Below, piece after piece: positions 5,363-12,427 of a DNA stretch of 12,427 nt. Each line of letters opens with the position of its first letter. Positions within the stretch are counted from its first letter, which is position 1. This stretch comes from an uncultured Anaerococcus sp. (lineage in GTDB: Bacteria; Bacillota_A; Clostridia; Tissierellales; Peptoniphilaceae), in the NCBI GenBank assembly GCA_902488555.1, contig CABTWT010000027.1:1-12427 (forward strand). The letters are read 5' to 3'. The notes below the pieces were generated by a model that was given only the letters and a program-made list of their open reading frames with translations, had not been told where the DNA came from and made no database searches. A program made the position numbers and the translations under genes.

Positions 5363-5962
5363 ATGAGTAATAATATAGGCACAAATATAGCATATTTTAG
5401 AAGAAAAAAAGGACTAACACAAAAAGAGCTAGCAGATAAAGTCAACCTATCTCCATCATTTATTTCGCATATAGAAAATGGAATAAGCAATCCATCAAAC
5501 GAAACTCTAGAAAAAATATCAGATATACTTGAAGTAAGCGTTAGTAATATAACCTATGATAATAATATCAATGCTTCAGATTTAGAAAATATTAAATTAA
5601 TTGATTTAATAATAAAACTAACTATATCAGAGGACTTGAATTGGCGAGACAATGGAGATTTTTATGAAACTGAGTTTAGGGGTAAAACTTATATGTTGGA
5701 ATTTTCTAATTTTAGTGTTGCTTCTAACGTATATGAAAACACTTCATTAGGCATATACAATAACGAAAATAAGGATAATGATCAATTTACAAATATTTTT
5801 GATTATGATCCAGACTACACAATAATGTGTTTTCAATATGATGAAATAAACTTAAAATTAAATGAACTAATAAAGATTATATTTGACAAGGAAAAAGATA
5901 AGAGCCCTATATTTGATATTATCAACGACTTAGAAAAATATATAGATGCTCAAGAAGAATAA
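5363..5962 (+). CDS. CI-like XRE-family repressor
   Basis: A 199-residue protein. Residues 6-62 are a clear HTH_3 domain (NIAYFRRKKGLTQKELADKV, then SPSFISHIENG and SDILEVSVSNI). The remainder (70-199) is acidic and shows no LexA-type Ser-Lys peptidase motif and no IrrE partner site that I can see. Induction is therefore probably not by RecA-driven self-cleavage and may depend on an antirepressor, which would suit a satellite responding to a helper phage. AAAGGAG lies 7 nt before the ATG. The stop is 2 nt before the integrase ATG, so repressor and integrase are co-transcribed, as in several integrative elements and satellites. Confidence 0.8.
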   Translation: MSNNIGTNIAYFRRKKGLTQKELADKVNLSPSFISHIENGISNPSNETLEKISDILEVSVSNITYDNNINASDLENIKLIDLIIKLTISEDLNWRDNGDFYETEFRGKTYMLEFSNFSVASNVYENTSLGIYNNENKDNDQFTNIFDYDPDYTIMCFQYDEINLKLNELIKIIFDKEKDKSPIFDIINDLEKYIDAQEE

Positions 5963-5964
5963 CC

Positions 5965-7062
5965 ATGCCAGCATATAAAGATAGCCAAACGGGTAAATGG
6001 TATTGTACTTTTAGAGTTAAAAATCAAGATGGTAGTACAACTCATAAAAAGAAAAGAGGTTTTGAGACAAAGAAAAAAGCACAAGAGTATGAACGTGAAT
6101 ATCTCTTATCACGTCAAGGACAACCTACAATGCTACTATCAAGCTTCATAGAGCTTTACAAGATTGACCAATACCCACAATTAAGACAAAGAAGCCAACT
6201 AACAAAAACTTCAAAACATAAGAAAATTTTAGAGACTTTTACAGATAAACCACTAAATGAGATTACCCCGAAAGACTTAAAACAATGGCAAAACAAACTA
6301 ATAAAGCAAGATTGTTCAGACGGCTATATAACAACGCTAAGAAATGAATTTTCAACCTTGCTAAACCATGCCGTAAATTACTATGGTCTACCTAATAACC
6401 CATTTAGATTGGTAAAAAGAGCTAAAAACCCTAACTATATACCTGAAGAGAAGAAGTTTTGGACACTAGAAGAATACAAGCAAGTATATAGCAATATTGA
6501 CGATATAAAGGCTAAAACAGCCATCAACCTCTTATATTGGACAGGAATTAGAAAGGGTGAACTATTAGCCCTTACATGGGAAAAAATAGACTTTGATAAT
6601 AAAACATTGTTAGTAAATAGATCGCTTCAAAGAATTAAGGGTAAAAACATAGTCACACAAACTAAAACCTATGAAAATAGAGAAATAAGCCTACCCAATA
6701 CCACAATAAACATATTAACAGATTACAAGGCTAAATGTTATAATAACGCCAATGATGATTATGTTTTTAATTGGGAAAAGAGATTCATTGAAAATGGAAT
6801 AAAAGACGGTCTAAACAAGACAAATAGAGACATTATCGAATACAACAAGAATCATGAAATAAAAAAGCCTCAAATCAATAGAATTAGGGTTCATGATTTA
6901 AGGCATTCACACGCTAGTTATTTAATTAATAATAACATTAATATAGTTCTTATCTCAAAGAGATTGGGTCATAAAGATACATCAACAACATTAGATACCT
7001 ATTCACATTTTTACCCTACTTCAGAAACTAATTTAATAAATTTGATGAATCAAGAGTCATAA
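5965..7062 (+). CDS. int: Tyrosine site-specific integrase
   Basis: A 365-residue phage/ICE-type tyrosine recombinase of normal length. Residues 1-50 form an arm-binding domain (DSQTGKWYCTFRV, GFETKKKAQEYERE); 58-155 are the SAM-like core-binding domain; 165-355 are catalytic. Visible catalytic residues: R196 (TGIRKGEL), K234 (beta-hairpin lysine), H310-x-x-R313 (HDLRHSHASYL), H336 (RLGHKDTS) and nucleophile Y346 (TLDTYSHF). All are intact, so it is likely active. It starts 2 nt after the repressor's stop with only a weak site (AAGAAG), which implies translational coupling. It ends about 125 bp before the attachment site, with candidate arm-type sites in between. Its transcript would end at the host tmRNA terminator. 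Confidence 0.95.
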   Translation: MPAYKDSQTGKWYCTFRVKNQDGSTTHKKKRGFETKKKAQEYEREYLLSRQGQPTMLLSSFIELYKIDQYPQLRQRSQLTKTSKHKKILETFTDKPLNEITPKDLKQWQNKLIKQDCSDGYITTLRNEFSTLLNHAVNYYGLPNNPFRLVKRAKNPNYIPEEKKFWTLEEYKQVYSNIDDIKAKTAINLLYWTGIRKGELLALTWEKIDFDNKTLLVNRSLQRIKGKNIVTQTKTYENREISLPNTTINILTDYKAKCYNNANDDYVFNWEKRFIENGIKDGLNKTNRDIIEYNKNHEIKKPQINRIRVHDLRHSHASYLINNNINIVLISKRLGHKDTSTTLDTYSHFYPTSETNLINLMNQES

Positions 7063-7067
7063 AATTA

Positions 7068-7088
7068 TTGGCAACAATTTGGCAACAA
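7068..7088 (+). repeat. Tandem TTGGCAACAA repeats, probable integrase arm-type sites
   Basis: TTGGCAACAA occurs at 7068-7077 and 7079-7088, an 11-bp period, placing both on the same helical face. They sit between the integrase stop and the attachment core, where arm-binding sites are expected. Confidence 0.55.
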
Positions 7089-7138
7089 TAATGAAAAACA
7101 CACATAAAATTAATGGAAAAATGTAAAGATTTTGAATC

Positions 7139-7150
7139 ATAAACGGCTAT
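7139..7150. repeat. 12-bp inverted copy of 582-593 near the attachment site
   Basis: ATAAACGGCTAT is the exact reverse complement of 582-593. It lies about 37 bp from the attachment core, in arm-site range. The GC-containing core makes a chance match less likely in this AT-rich DNA. Confidence 0.35.
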
Positions 7151-7186
7151 TTTCCAACACTATAAAAATTATAAAACTAGCCTATA

Positions 7187-7206
7187 GACTCCCATCATCT
7201 CCACCA
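7187..7206 (+). other. Right attachment site: duplicated 3' end of tmRNA (ssrA)
   Basis: GACTCCCATCATCTCCACCA reads as the end of a T-loop, a T-stem strand (CCCAT), an acceptor strand (CATCTCC), discriminator A and CCA. CATCTCC would pair with GGGGATG, the usual start of Firmicutes tmRNA, and A73 fits tmRNA. Only this 3' piece is present, next to an integrase, so the complete gene should lie beyond the left edge. A tRNA gene with the same acceptor stem is a less likely alternative. Confidence 0.75.
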
Positions 7207-7210
7207 AACA

Positions 7211-7245
7211 CCTTGAAATCATTGATATTTCAAGGTTTTATTTTT
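7211..7245 (+). terminator. Terminator of the tmRNA gene
   Basis: CCTTGAAAT (7211-7219) pairs perfectly with ATTTCAAGG (7227-7235), followed by TTTTATTTTT. It begins 5 nt after the CCA end, as expected for the native tmRNA terminator; in the integrated state it serves the repressor-integrase transcript. Confidence 0.85.
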
Positions 7246-7416
7246 CTTGAAGTATTGAATTGATACTAATTTTTAGCTGTTCTTGTAACTTCAAAATTAA
7301 TGTGACAATTAATAATCATAAATTTTTTACTTATATTTTTAAATAGATAAGCTTTAAAATCATAATAAAAATCATAATCTATTGCTTCGCTCACATTTGT
7401 CAGTTGAAAGAATCAG

Positions 7417-7488
7417 AACTACCAGCTTAGCTGGTAGTTTGCACAGCGCGCCTATAAGGCGCGAATACCGGCACGCCCCTATTGGGGC
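7417..7488. repeat. Cluster of three GC-rich hairpins at the IS right end
   Basis: Consecutive perfect stems: AACTACCAGC/GCTGGTAGTT (7417-7439), CGCGCC/GGCGCG (7447-7463) and GCCCC/GGGGC (7475-7488). A palindrome CTGCTTAAGCAG follows at 7526-7537. Only the first is needed as the transposase-recognition hairpin. Confidence 0.65.
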
Positions 7489-7538
7489 TCCGATATTATC
7501 TCCACATGCACCACTTTCTCAGCTTCTGCTTAAGCAGT

Positions 7539-8011
7539 TTATTTATTGCTTCTTTTTACTGACTCGCCCGTAAACGGGTCATAGTATTCCTTAATACTTA
7601 TTTGATCCGCATAATAGTCTTCTTTTAGTTGATTTTGTATATATTCTTTTATCATTTTCTCATTTCGACCTACTGTATCCACGTAATAACCTCTACACCA
7701 GAAATGTCTGTTTCCATATTTATATTTTAAGTTTGCGTGTCGATCAAATATTATTAGTGAACTTTTTCCTTTTAGATATCCCATTATTTCTGAGATACTA
7801 TATTTTGGTGGTACTTCTATAAGCATATGGACATGATCTGGGCACAGCTCTGCTTCTATTATGTTTATTCCTTTTCTTTGACATAGTTCTCGTAGTATTT
7901 GACCTATGTCTTTTTTTAGTTTCACATATATTTCTTGTCTTCTAAATTTCGGGCAAATACTATATGATATTTACATCTCCATTTTGTATGTGATAAACTA
8001 TTGTTGTCCAA
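7539..8011 (-). pseudogene. tnpA: IS200-type transposase TnpA, frameshifted
   Basis: The 128-codon part at 7539-7925 carries the HUH motif HVH (in CPDHVHMLIEV) and the catalytic tyrosine in EKMIKEYIQNQ, plus CRGYYVDTVG. The N-terminus lies upstream in another frame: TTG at 8011, with AAGGAG 6 nt before it, reads LDNNSLSHTKWRCKYHIVFA. Then a run of three C residues (GGG at 7951-7953 on the plus strand) breaks the frame and a stop follows at 7924-7922. Adding one C restores APKFRRQEIY and then VKLKKD, the family's normal N-terminus, giving about 157 residues. So a single-base loss inactivates an otherwise complete gene; sequencing error in the homopolymer is the alternative. Confidence 0.85.
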
Positions 8012-8101
8012 TTTATTCTCCTTGTTTTTATTGTGCATGTGGTTATCACAATTATATTACAAGTGAGAATTTTTTGGTCTTGAAGCTAAAGCTTAATTCC
8101 T

Positions 8102-8126
8102 CCACCTGCATAGCAGGTGGTTTTTT
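8102..8126 (-). repeat. Left-end hairpin of the IS200-like element
   Basis: CCACCTGC (8102-8109), ATA loop, GCAGGTGG (8113-8120), followed by TTTTTT on the plus strand. It lies about 90 bp upstream of the tnpA start. It could also act as a rightward terminator that shields tnpA from outside transcription, as known for IS200. Confidence 0.65.
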
Positions 8127-8173
8127 GTTTCGCTCACATTCGTTCGCTCAACTCACTTAAGTGAAGCAATGCA

Positions 8174-8203
8174 AAAAGAGCAGGGTCCTTGCCCTGCTCT
8201 TTT
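8174..8203. terminator. Bidirectional terminator downstream of the sucrose operon
   Basis: AAAAGAGCAGGG (8174-8185) and CCCTGCTCTTTT (8192-8203) form a perfect 12-bp stem with a 6-nt loop and T-runs on both strands. It is about 100 bp past the hydrolase stop and is the likely end of the leftward sucrose transcript. Confidence 0.85.
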
Positions 8204-8306
8204 AAGTTAAACACATGCGTTTTATATTCCTTTTACTCACCTACATTTTACAATAATTACTTGAATTTTAAAGTCTTACGGATAATTTACAAGTATGATT
8301 CTCTTC

Positions 8307-9704
8307 TTAGAATTTTTTCTCCCACTTAATATTATCCATTTCATAAAGAGTGCCTATAATACTTGATTTAAATAGATTTTTCTGGCTGTACAATCTACTG
8401 GTCATTACATATTCTCCATTATTGATAAAGATTTCGACCGAAGATGTATCTGAATATATACTAATATTATCTATTTTTTCGATTTTTATTTTTCTCTCGT
8501 TCCTACCGTATCCGCATTGGTCCAGTTTTAGGCTTAGGATTTGATTCTTGTAGGTTAATTGTGCATCAGATCTTAAATATATTTCAAATTCACCATCAAT
8601 ATCTTCAGAAATGAATTCAAATGTTTGGGAGAAATAATTTTCATTCTTTGCTATTTGAATTTTTTTATTTCTTAAATTTTCAATTTCTTTTATTGGTTTT
8701 TGCAAAAGTTTATTGTCTGATACTTTTAGCTCTCTAGGAAGAGTCAATGCGTGTTGCCAGTTATTTTTTACTGTCGGATTTGTATAAGAGGCATCTGGCA
8801 TACCCATCCATCCTATTAGAATTCTTCTCCTATTTTCATCTTCGAATGTTTGTGGAGCGTAAAAATCAAAACCATAGTCTAGTTCAACAAATTCTCCTAG
8901 TCGGTATGTTTTTGCTTTTAAGTCTATGTCTATTGGAAAATAGCCAGATTGATAGATGTTTTGATATTTAAATTCTTCACTTTCCAAGCCTTGAGGAGAT
9001 ATCACCAGGAATTTTTTTCCATCTAGTTCAAAGAAATCTGGACATTCCCACATATAGCCAAAGTCGTAGTTTGTAGTAATTTCCATATGGTAGGCAAATT
9101 TTTCTAAATCATTTGATTTATATACTATGACCTTGCCCTTATTATTTTTATCTCTGGCTCCCAAGAATAAATAGTAATTTCCATCTTCTTCATAAATCTT
9201 TGGGTCTCTGACATGTCTAGTCAAGTCCTTTGGATATTCGTCATTTGATAAGATCAATTCTTTTTTGTGGTAAGAAAATCCATCTTCTGATACAATCTTT
9301 ATTGTATTGTGGTCGCGCCCATCGTTGATATAGTCGTAATTGCCGGGATACTTGACATTGCCTGTATAAAAAAAGTTTATATTATTATCTTTTATAAAGG
9401 CAGATCCAGAATAGGCTCCATCTTTATCAAGATTTGTATCTGCAAATATAAATGGTTCATGGTATTGATACTTTATAAAGTCTTTTGTTGTAACATGGCC
9501 CCAAATAATATTTTTCCTAATGGCATGAAGTGGATCAGCCTGATAATAAATATGGTAGGTCCCATCAACTTGGCAAAGTCCATTGGGATCATTGAGCCAG
9601 CCAGTGATAGGGCTTATATGGTAGCTAAGATTAAATGGGTCATTATTCTTTTCTTCTATTTTATTTTTTTCAAATTCTTTATTAAAATATTCTTTGCTAT
9701 ACAT
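8307..9704 (-). CDS. scrB: Sucrose-6-phosphate hydrolase / beta-fructosidase (GH32)
   Basis: A 465-residue GH32 enzyme, typical length, no signal peptide, so cytoplasmic. The nucleophile motif is WLNDPNG (36-42, D39), the transition-state stabiliser is in RDP (166-168, D167), and the acid/base is in ECPD (E220). The N-terminal five-bladed propeller (about 25-340) is followed by the GH32 C-terminal beta-sandwich. It cleaves sucrose-6-phosphate to glucose-6-phosphate and fructose. Its ATG overlaps the PTS gene's stop by one base (TAATG), with AGGA about 7 nt upstream, so the two are translationally coupled. A fructan- or other fructoside-specific activity cannot be excluded, but the paired PTS makes the phosphorylated substrate most likely. 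Confidence 0.92.
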   Translation of the reverse strand: MYSKEYFNKEFEKNKIEEKNNDPFNLSYHISPITGWLNDPNGLCQVDGTYHIYYQADPLHAIRKNIIWGHVTTKDFIKYQYHEPFIFADTNLDKDGAYSGSAFIKDNNINFFYTGNVKYPGNYDYINDGRDHNTIKIVSEDGFSYHKKELILSNDEYPKDLTRHVRDPKIYEEDGNYYLFLGARDKNNKGKVIVYKSNDLEKFAYHMEITTNYDFGYMWECPDFFELDGKKFLVISPQGLESEEFKYQNIYQSGYFPIDIDLKAKTYRLGEFVELDYGFDFYAPQTFEDENRRRILIGWMGMPDASYTNPTVKNNWQHALTLPRELKVSDNKLLQKPIKEIENLRNKKIQIAKNENYFSQTFEFISEDIDGEFEIYLRSDAQLTYKNQILSLKLDQCGYGRNERKIKIEKIDNISIYSDTSSVEIFINNGEYVMTSRLYSQKNLFKSSIIGTLYEMDNIKWEKKF

Positions 9705-11635
9705 TAACTAATCCTAATTATATGGTCTCCTACTTCTTTTTGGCCTTGGTCTACATTTATTGTTTTTGATTCGTCCACATCCATCAAGACTAGCATGGTT
9801 TGTGTTGAGTATCCTGCCTCTTTGATTACTTGAGGATCCATTTCCATAATCAAGTCCCCTTTTTTAACAGCATCCCCCTCACTAACAAAAGATTTGAATC
9901 CCTTGCCTTCTAAGTTTACTGTATCAATTCCTGCATGAATTAGGATATTGATACCATTTGATGTTGAAAGTCCAATAGCATGTCCTGTAGGAAATACTGT
10001 TTCTACCTTGGCATCACAAGGAGCGAAAATTTGATTAGAGCTTATGTCAATTGCTACGCCATCTCCAAGGGCCTTTGAAGCAAATGCACCATCTTCTGAT
10101 TCACTTATTGGTTTTACTAGACCTTTCATAGGTGAAAATAGCTCCAATTCTCCAATTTCGTCATTTGTAGCAATTAATTCTTTATTAGTTGGTCCGTTTT
10201 TTACTTTACTTTCATCATCCTTGTCAACTTGACGAAGCATACCTGACTTATCAAAGAAAATGGTTAGGCCAAATGAAACCACAAAGGCAAGAATCATTCC
10301 TATGCCAAAGTCTAGCCAACTTTCTGGTCTTATGGATATAAATCCTGGTATACCTGCAGCTCCTAGGGCTATGGCTAAGACATGACGAAAGGCAAGCCAA
10401 GCACTTCCTACTGCTGAACCAATAATAGCAGCTATAAATGGATAGCGCAATCTTAAGTTAATACCAAACATAGCAGGTTCTGTTATACCTAGTAGGGCAG
10501 AAACCCCTGATGCTGCCGCAGTTGATTTCATCTTTTCATTTTTTGTTATCATAAGAACTGCTAAAACAGCCGCTCCTTGAGCAACGTTATTCATTGAAGC
10601 AGTTGGGAATATGAATGACCCACCTGCGCTAGTTGTAGCCTTAGCTATAAGTTGGGTTTCTATTGGAATGAAGCTGTGATGCATGCCAGTCATTGTAATT
10701 GGTGCATAGAACAATCCAAACAAAGCTCCGCCCAAAAATCCTAAGGTATTATACATTGATGTAATACCTACAGTTAACAAGTCACCTGCTGTTCTTAATA
10801 GTGGTCCAACAAAGGCAAATGTAATAAATCCTGTAATCAGTGTTGCAAGCAAAGGCGTTGTTAAGTTGTCTAGCCATGTAGGTGTTACCTTGTGAAGTCT
10901 AGTCTCGATTTTTGCTAAGATCCAAGCTACAGCAAGTACTGGCAATACTGTTCCTTGGTAACCTACTGCTGGTATATCCCAACCAAATATATTCCACAAA
11001 GGAATATCTCCAGCAGGAGTTGCCGCCAAATTGTAAGCATTTAATAAGTCTGGATGGACCATTATCATGCCCATTGCTGCACCTAGGTAAGGATTGCCTC
11101 CAAATTTCTTGGTTGCAGAAAATCCTATCAATACAGGTAAGAAAGCAAAGGCAGCTGATGAAAAAGTATTTATCATCTGTGCAAGACCTGCAATGCCAGG
11201 ATAAAGACTTATGATTGAGTCACTTCGGCCATTAAAAAATGGCGCTGTCAATATGTTATTTAGTCCCATCAAAAGACCGCCAGCTACTATTGCAGGTATT
11301 ATTGGCACAAAAATATCTGAAAGAGTTTTTACTGCTCTTTGTAACCAATTACCTTCTTTTTCCACTGGTGCATCGCTTATCTTCTCATCCCCAATAATTT
11401 TTAGCACTTCATCAGTAACTAAATTTACTTTTCCAGATCCTAAGATGATTTGATACTGATTGTTTGTTAGGTTAGTTCCCTTCACATCATCTAGGTCCAT
11501 AATAGCTTCATCATTCCTTTTTGAAAAATCTTTTAGATGAAATCTAAGCCTTGTGGCACAATGTTCTGCTGATATAATGTTATCTTTTTCGCCGACATTT
11601 TTTATAATTTCTTCGGCTAATTTCCTATTATCCAT
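9704..11635 (-). CDS. scrA: Sucrose-type PTS transporter EIIBCA
   Basis: A 643-residue fused membrane permease. The IIB domain (1-85) has the phosphocysteine C26 in HCATRLRF. The IIC domain (about 100-460) has around ten hydrophobic segments, the substrate-site GITEP motif (383-387) and MTGMHHSFIPIE (315-326). A hydrophilic linker (462-495) leads to a glucose-type IIA domain (498-640) with supporting H552 (GHAIGL) and phosphoacceptor H567 (ILIHAGIDTV). The domain order B-C-A makes the protein self-sufficient after HPr. GGAGG lies 8 nt before the ATG. It imports and phosphorylates a sugar of the glucose/sucrose/trehalose group; the adjacent coupled GH32 hydrolase points to sucrose. No local regulator gene is in the window. 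Confidence 0.92.
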   Translation of the reverse strand: MDNRKLAEEIIKNVGEKDNIISAEHCATRLRFHLKDFSKRNDEAIMDLDDVKGTNLTNNQYQIILGSGKVNLVTDEVLKIIGDEKISDAPVEKEGNWLQRAVKTLSDIFVPIIPAIVAGGLLMGLNNILTAPFFNGRSDSIISLYPGIAGLAQMINTFSSAAFAFLPVLIGFSATKKFGGNPYLGAAMGMIMVHPDLLNAYNLAATPAGDIPLWNIFGWDIPAVGYQGTVLPVLAVAWILAKIETRLHKVTPTWLDNLTTPLLATLITGFITFAFVGPLLRTAGDLLTVGITSMYNTLGFLGGALFGLFYAPITMTGMHHSFIPIETQLIAKATTSAGGSFIFPTASMNNVAQGAAVLAVLMITKNEKMKSTAAASGVSALLGITEPAMFGINLRLRYPFIAAIIGSAVGSAWLAFRHVLAIALGAAGIPGFISIRPESWLDFGIGMILAFVVSFGLTIFFDKSGMLRQVDKDDESKVKNGPTNKELIATNDEIGELELFSPMKGLVKPISESEDGAFASKALGDGVAIDISSNQIFAPCDAKVETVFPTGHAIGLSTSNGINILIHAGIDTVNLEGKGFKSFVSEGDAVKKGDLIMEMDPQVIKEAGYSTQTMLVLMDVDESKTINVDQGQKEVGDHIIRIS

Positions 11636-11656
11636 ACATATTCCCTCCTTTACTTT

Positions 11657-11665
11657 ATTATATCA
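11657..11665 (-). promoter_or_regulatory. Possible extended -10 for the PTS gene
   Basis: TGATATAAT on the minus strand is an exact extended -10 (TGn-TATAAT), but the -35 region is poor and the implied start point is about 15 nt before the ATG, so the leader would be very short. It lies just after a terminator, where a new promoter is needed. Confidence 0.4.
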
Positions 11666-11673
11666 AATTTTCC

Positions 11674-11698
11674 AAATAAAAAAGAGCCTAAAGCTCTT
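11674..11698 (-). terminator. Terminator after the substrate-binding protein gene
   Basis: On the minus strand AAGAGC, a TTTAG loop and GCTCTT are followed by TTTTATTT. The stem includes part of the upstream gene's stop codon. It separates that gene from the PTS operon. Confidence 0.7.
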
Positions 11699-12427
11699 AA
11701 TTATAATAAAAATCATCGTCTGGTTTTTCACCATCAAAGATATTTTTGTCAAATTGGTACAATTTGTCAATGAAATTATTAAATATATCTTTCATTGATT
11801 GGCCACTTACATAGGTTATATTCATCCTATCTAAGGCCTTTTTTGCTTCATCTTCTGTAATATCATAAGTGGATAATAGGTCATTGGATACAACTGTATC
11901 TTTGTCTATTTTATCAGAAGCTCCTTTGTAGGATTCTAGGAAATCTTTGAAGTTTTCTTCGTTATTTTCCAAGTAAGTATTATTTACTATTATGACCTCG
12001 CTGATAAAATCACCCTCACCCATTTGTAGCAAGTCATCAACACTAGATACGTACTGGGTCTTTCTTAAGGACCTTGTGTAGTAGGGGTCTGCTAGAATTG
12101 CAACATAGTTTGATGAATTCTCCATTTTTTCTACTATTTCATCTAAGTTTTTATAGTATTCTACATTTAGCCTTAGGACAAAGTTTAATGGACCTAGCTT
12201 ATTTTCTACAATTTTGCTTAGGTTATTGGCCAAATCTGCTATATAGAAATTTTTGCCCTTGTAGTCCATTTGATTGTTTATTTTTTGATCACTTACTAAG
12301 TAAAGATTTCCTGTCGATGTGATTGCAGCTAGCTTAATATTGCCATTTGTTTTGTTGTAGTAATAAGGGGCAAGGTAGCCTGGTACAACTGCAACATCGA
12401 AGTCATTTTGTTCTATTTTGCTATAAT
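11697..12427 (-). CDS. ABC transporter substrate-binding protein (5' end outside window)
   Basis: The frame stays open to the window edge, giving 242 residues with the N-terminus missing; the internal ATG at 12269 is not the start. The sequence FDVAVVPGYLAPYYYNK, NGNIKLAAITSTGNLYLV and YKGKNFYIAD follows the NMT1/SsuA-like periplasmic-binding fold, with VAILADPYYTRSL as the second-lobe segment. The tail GEKPDDDFYYN closely resembles the C-terminus common in this Firmicutes family. The signal peptide and lipobox should lie upstream, off the window. Such proteins deliver thiamine precursors, sulfonates, nitrate or similar ligands to an ABC importer; the ligand cannot be read from the fragment. 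It ends in its own terminator and seems unrelated to the sucrose genes. Confidence 0.7.
   Translation of the reverse strand, partial: YSKIEQNDFDVAVVPGYLAPYYYNKTNGNIKLAAITSTGNLYLVSDQKINNQMDYKGKNFYIADLANNLSKIVENKLGPLNFVLRLNVEYYKNLDEIVEKMENSSNYVAILADPYYTRSLRKTQYVSSVDDLLQMGEGDFISEVIIVNNTYLENNEENFKDFLESYKGASDKIDKDTVVSNDLLSTYDITEDEAKKALDRMNITYVSGQSMKDIFNNFIDKLYQFDKNIFDGEKPDDDFYYN

Larger units (their letters stand above)
7405..8127 (-). mobile_element. IS200/IS605-family insertion sequence (tnpA only, decayed)
   Basis: A minus-strand tnpA pseudogene is bracketed by subterminal hairpins: CCACCTGC/GCAGGTGG (8102-8120, left end of the IS) and AACTACCAGC/GCTGGTAGTT (7417-7439, right end). This hairpin-ended layout without terminal inverted repeats or target duplication is diagnostic of the family. 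No tnpB is present. Boundaries are estimates, since the cleavage sites cannot be fixed without an empty site. It lies outside the element, beyond the tmRNA terminator. Confidence 0.7.

Noticed and set aside
7187..7206. Complete tRNA or tmRNA gene ending here
   Set aside because: The preceding bases cannot form the T-stem or acceptor partner; only the 3' tail is present.
7382..7573. 63-codon rightward ORF at the IS end
   Set aside because: It runs through the hairpin cluster; its composition reflects the palindromes rather than a protein.
7906..8160. 84-codon rightward ORF antisense to the tnpA N-terminus
   Set aside because: Shadow of the transposase gene and IS left end, with no translation signals.
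11211..11453. Plus-strand ORFs within the PTS and hydrolase genes
   Set aside because: They are antisense to long, clearly conserved minus-strand genes and lack start signals.

Overview
The window is AT-rich, low-GC Firmicutes DNA with AGGAGG-type ribosome binding sites, some TTG starts and U-tract terminators. Gene content (sucrose PTS plus GH32 hydrolase, an NMT1/SsuA-like binding protein) would suit an anaerobic coccus-like Firmicute such as the Peptoniphilaceae. That placement is a guess; no taxonomic marker gene is present.

Positions 1 to about 7206 are the right part of an integrated mobile element. Its right end is marked by a tyrosine integrase (5965-7062), tandem TTGGCAACAA repeats (7068-7088), and a 20-bp copy of what looks like the 3' end of tmRNA (ssrA; 7187-7206) followed by its terminator. 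The integrase lies 2 nt after a CI-like repressor (5363-5962). A divergent Cro-like gene starts a leftward operon: small HTH/excisionase-like protein, replication initiator with an iteron array inside its gene, DnaC/DnaI-type helicase loader, and two unrecognised proteins. Further left are about 1.7 kb with little coding DNA, a rightward gene with a sigma-region-4-like HTH, and a leftward gene encoding only sigma-70 region 2. No capsid, terminase, portal, lysis, relaxase or conjugation gene is seen. The visible part therefore resembles a phage satellite (PICI-like), a small integrative element or a reduced prophage; the left end is outside the window.

The element's non-coding DNA is unusually structured. 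It holds four divergent copies of an AT-rich motif, a predicted rightward small RNA (promoter plus terminator) overlapping the dnaC-like 3' end, a 101-bp nested inverted repeat, and a 12-bp sequence found inverted near both sides of the element.

Positions 7207-8306 are flanking chromosome carrying an IS200/IS605-family insertion whose tnpA has a single-base frameshift. From 8307 the chromosome continues leftward-transcribed: an ABC-transporter substrate-binding protein (partial, 11697-12427), then a sucrose-type PTS EIIBCA (9704-11635) translationally coupled to a GH32 sucrose-6-phosphate hydrolase (8307-9704). The PTS would import and phosphorylate sucrose, and the hydrolase would split it to glucose-6-phosphate and fructose.
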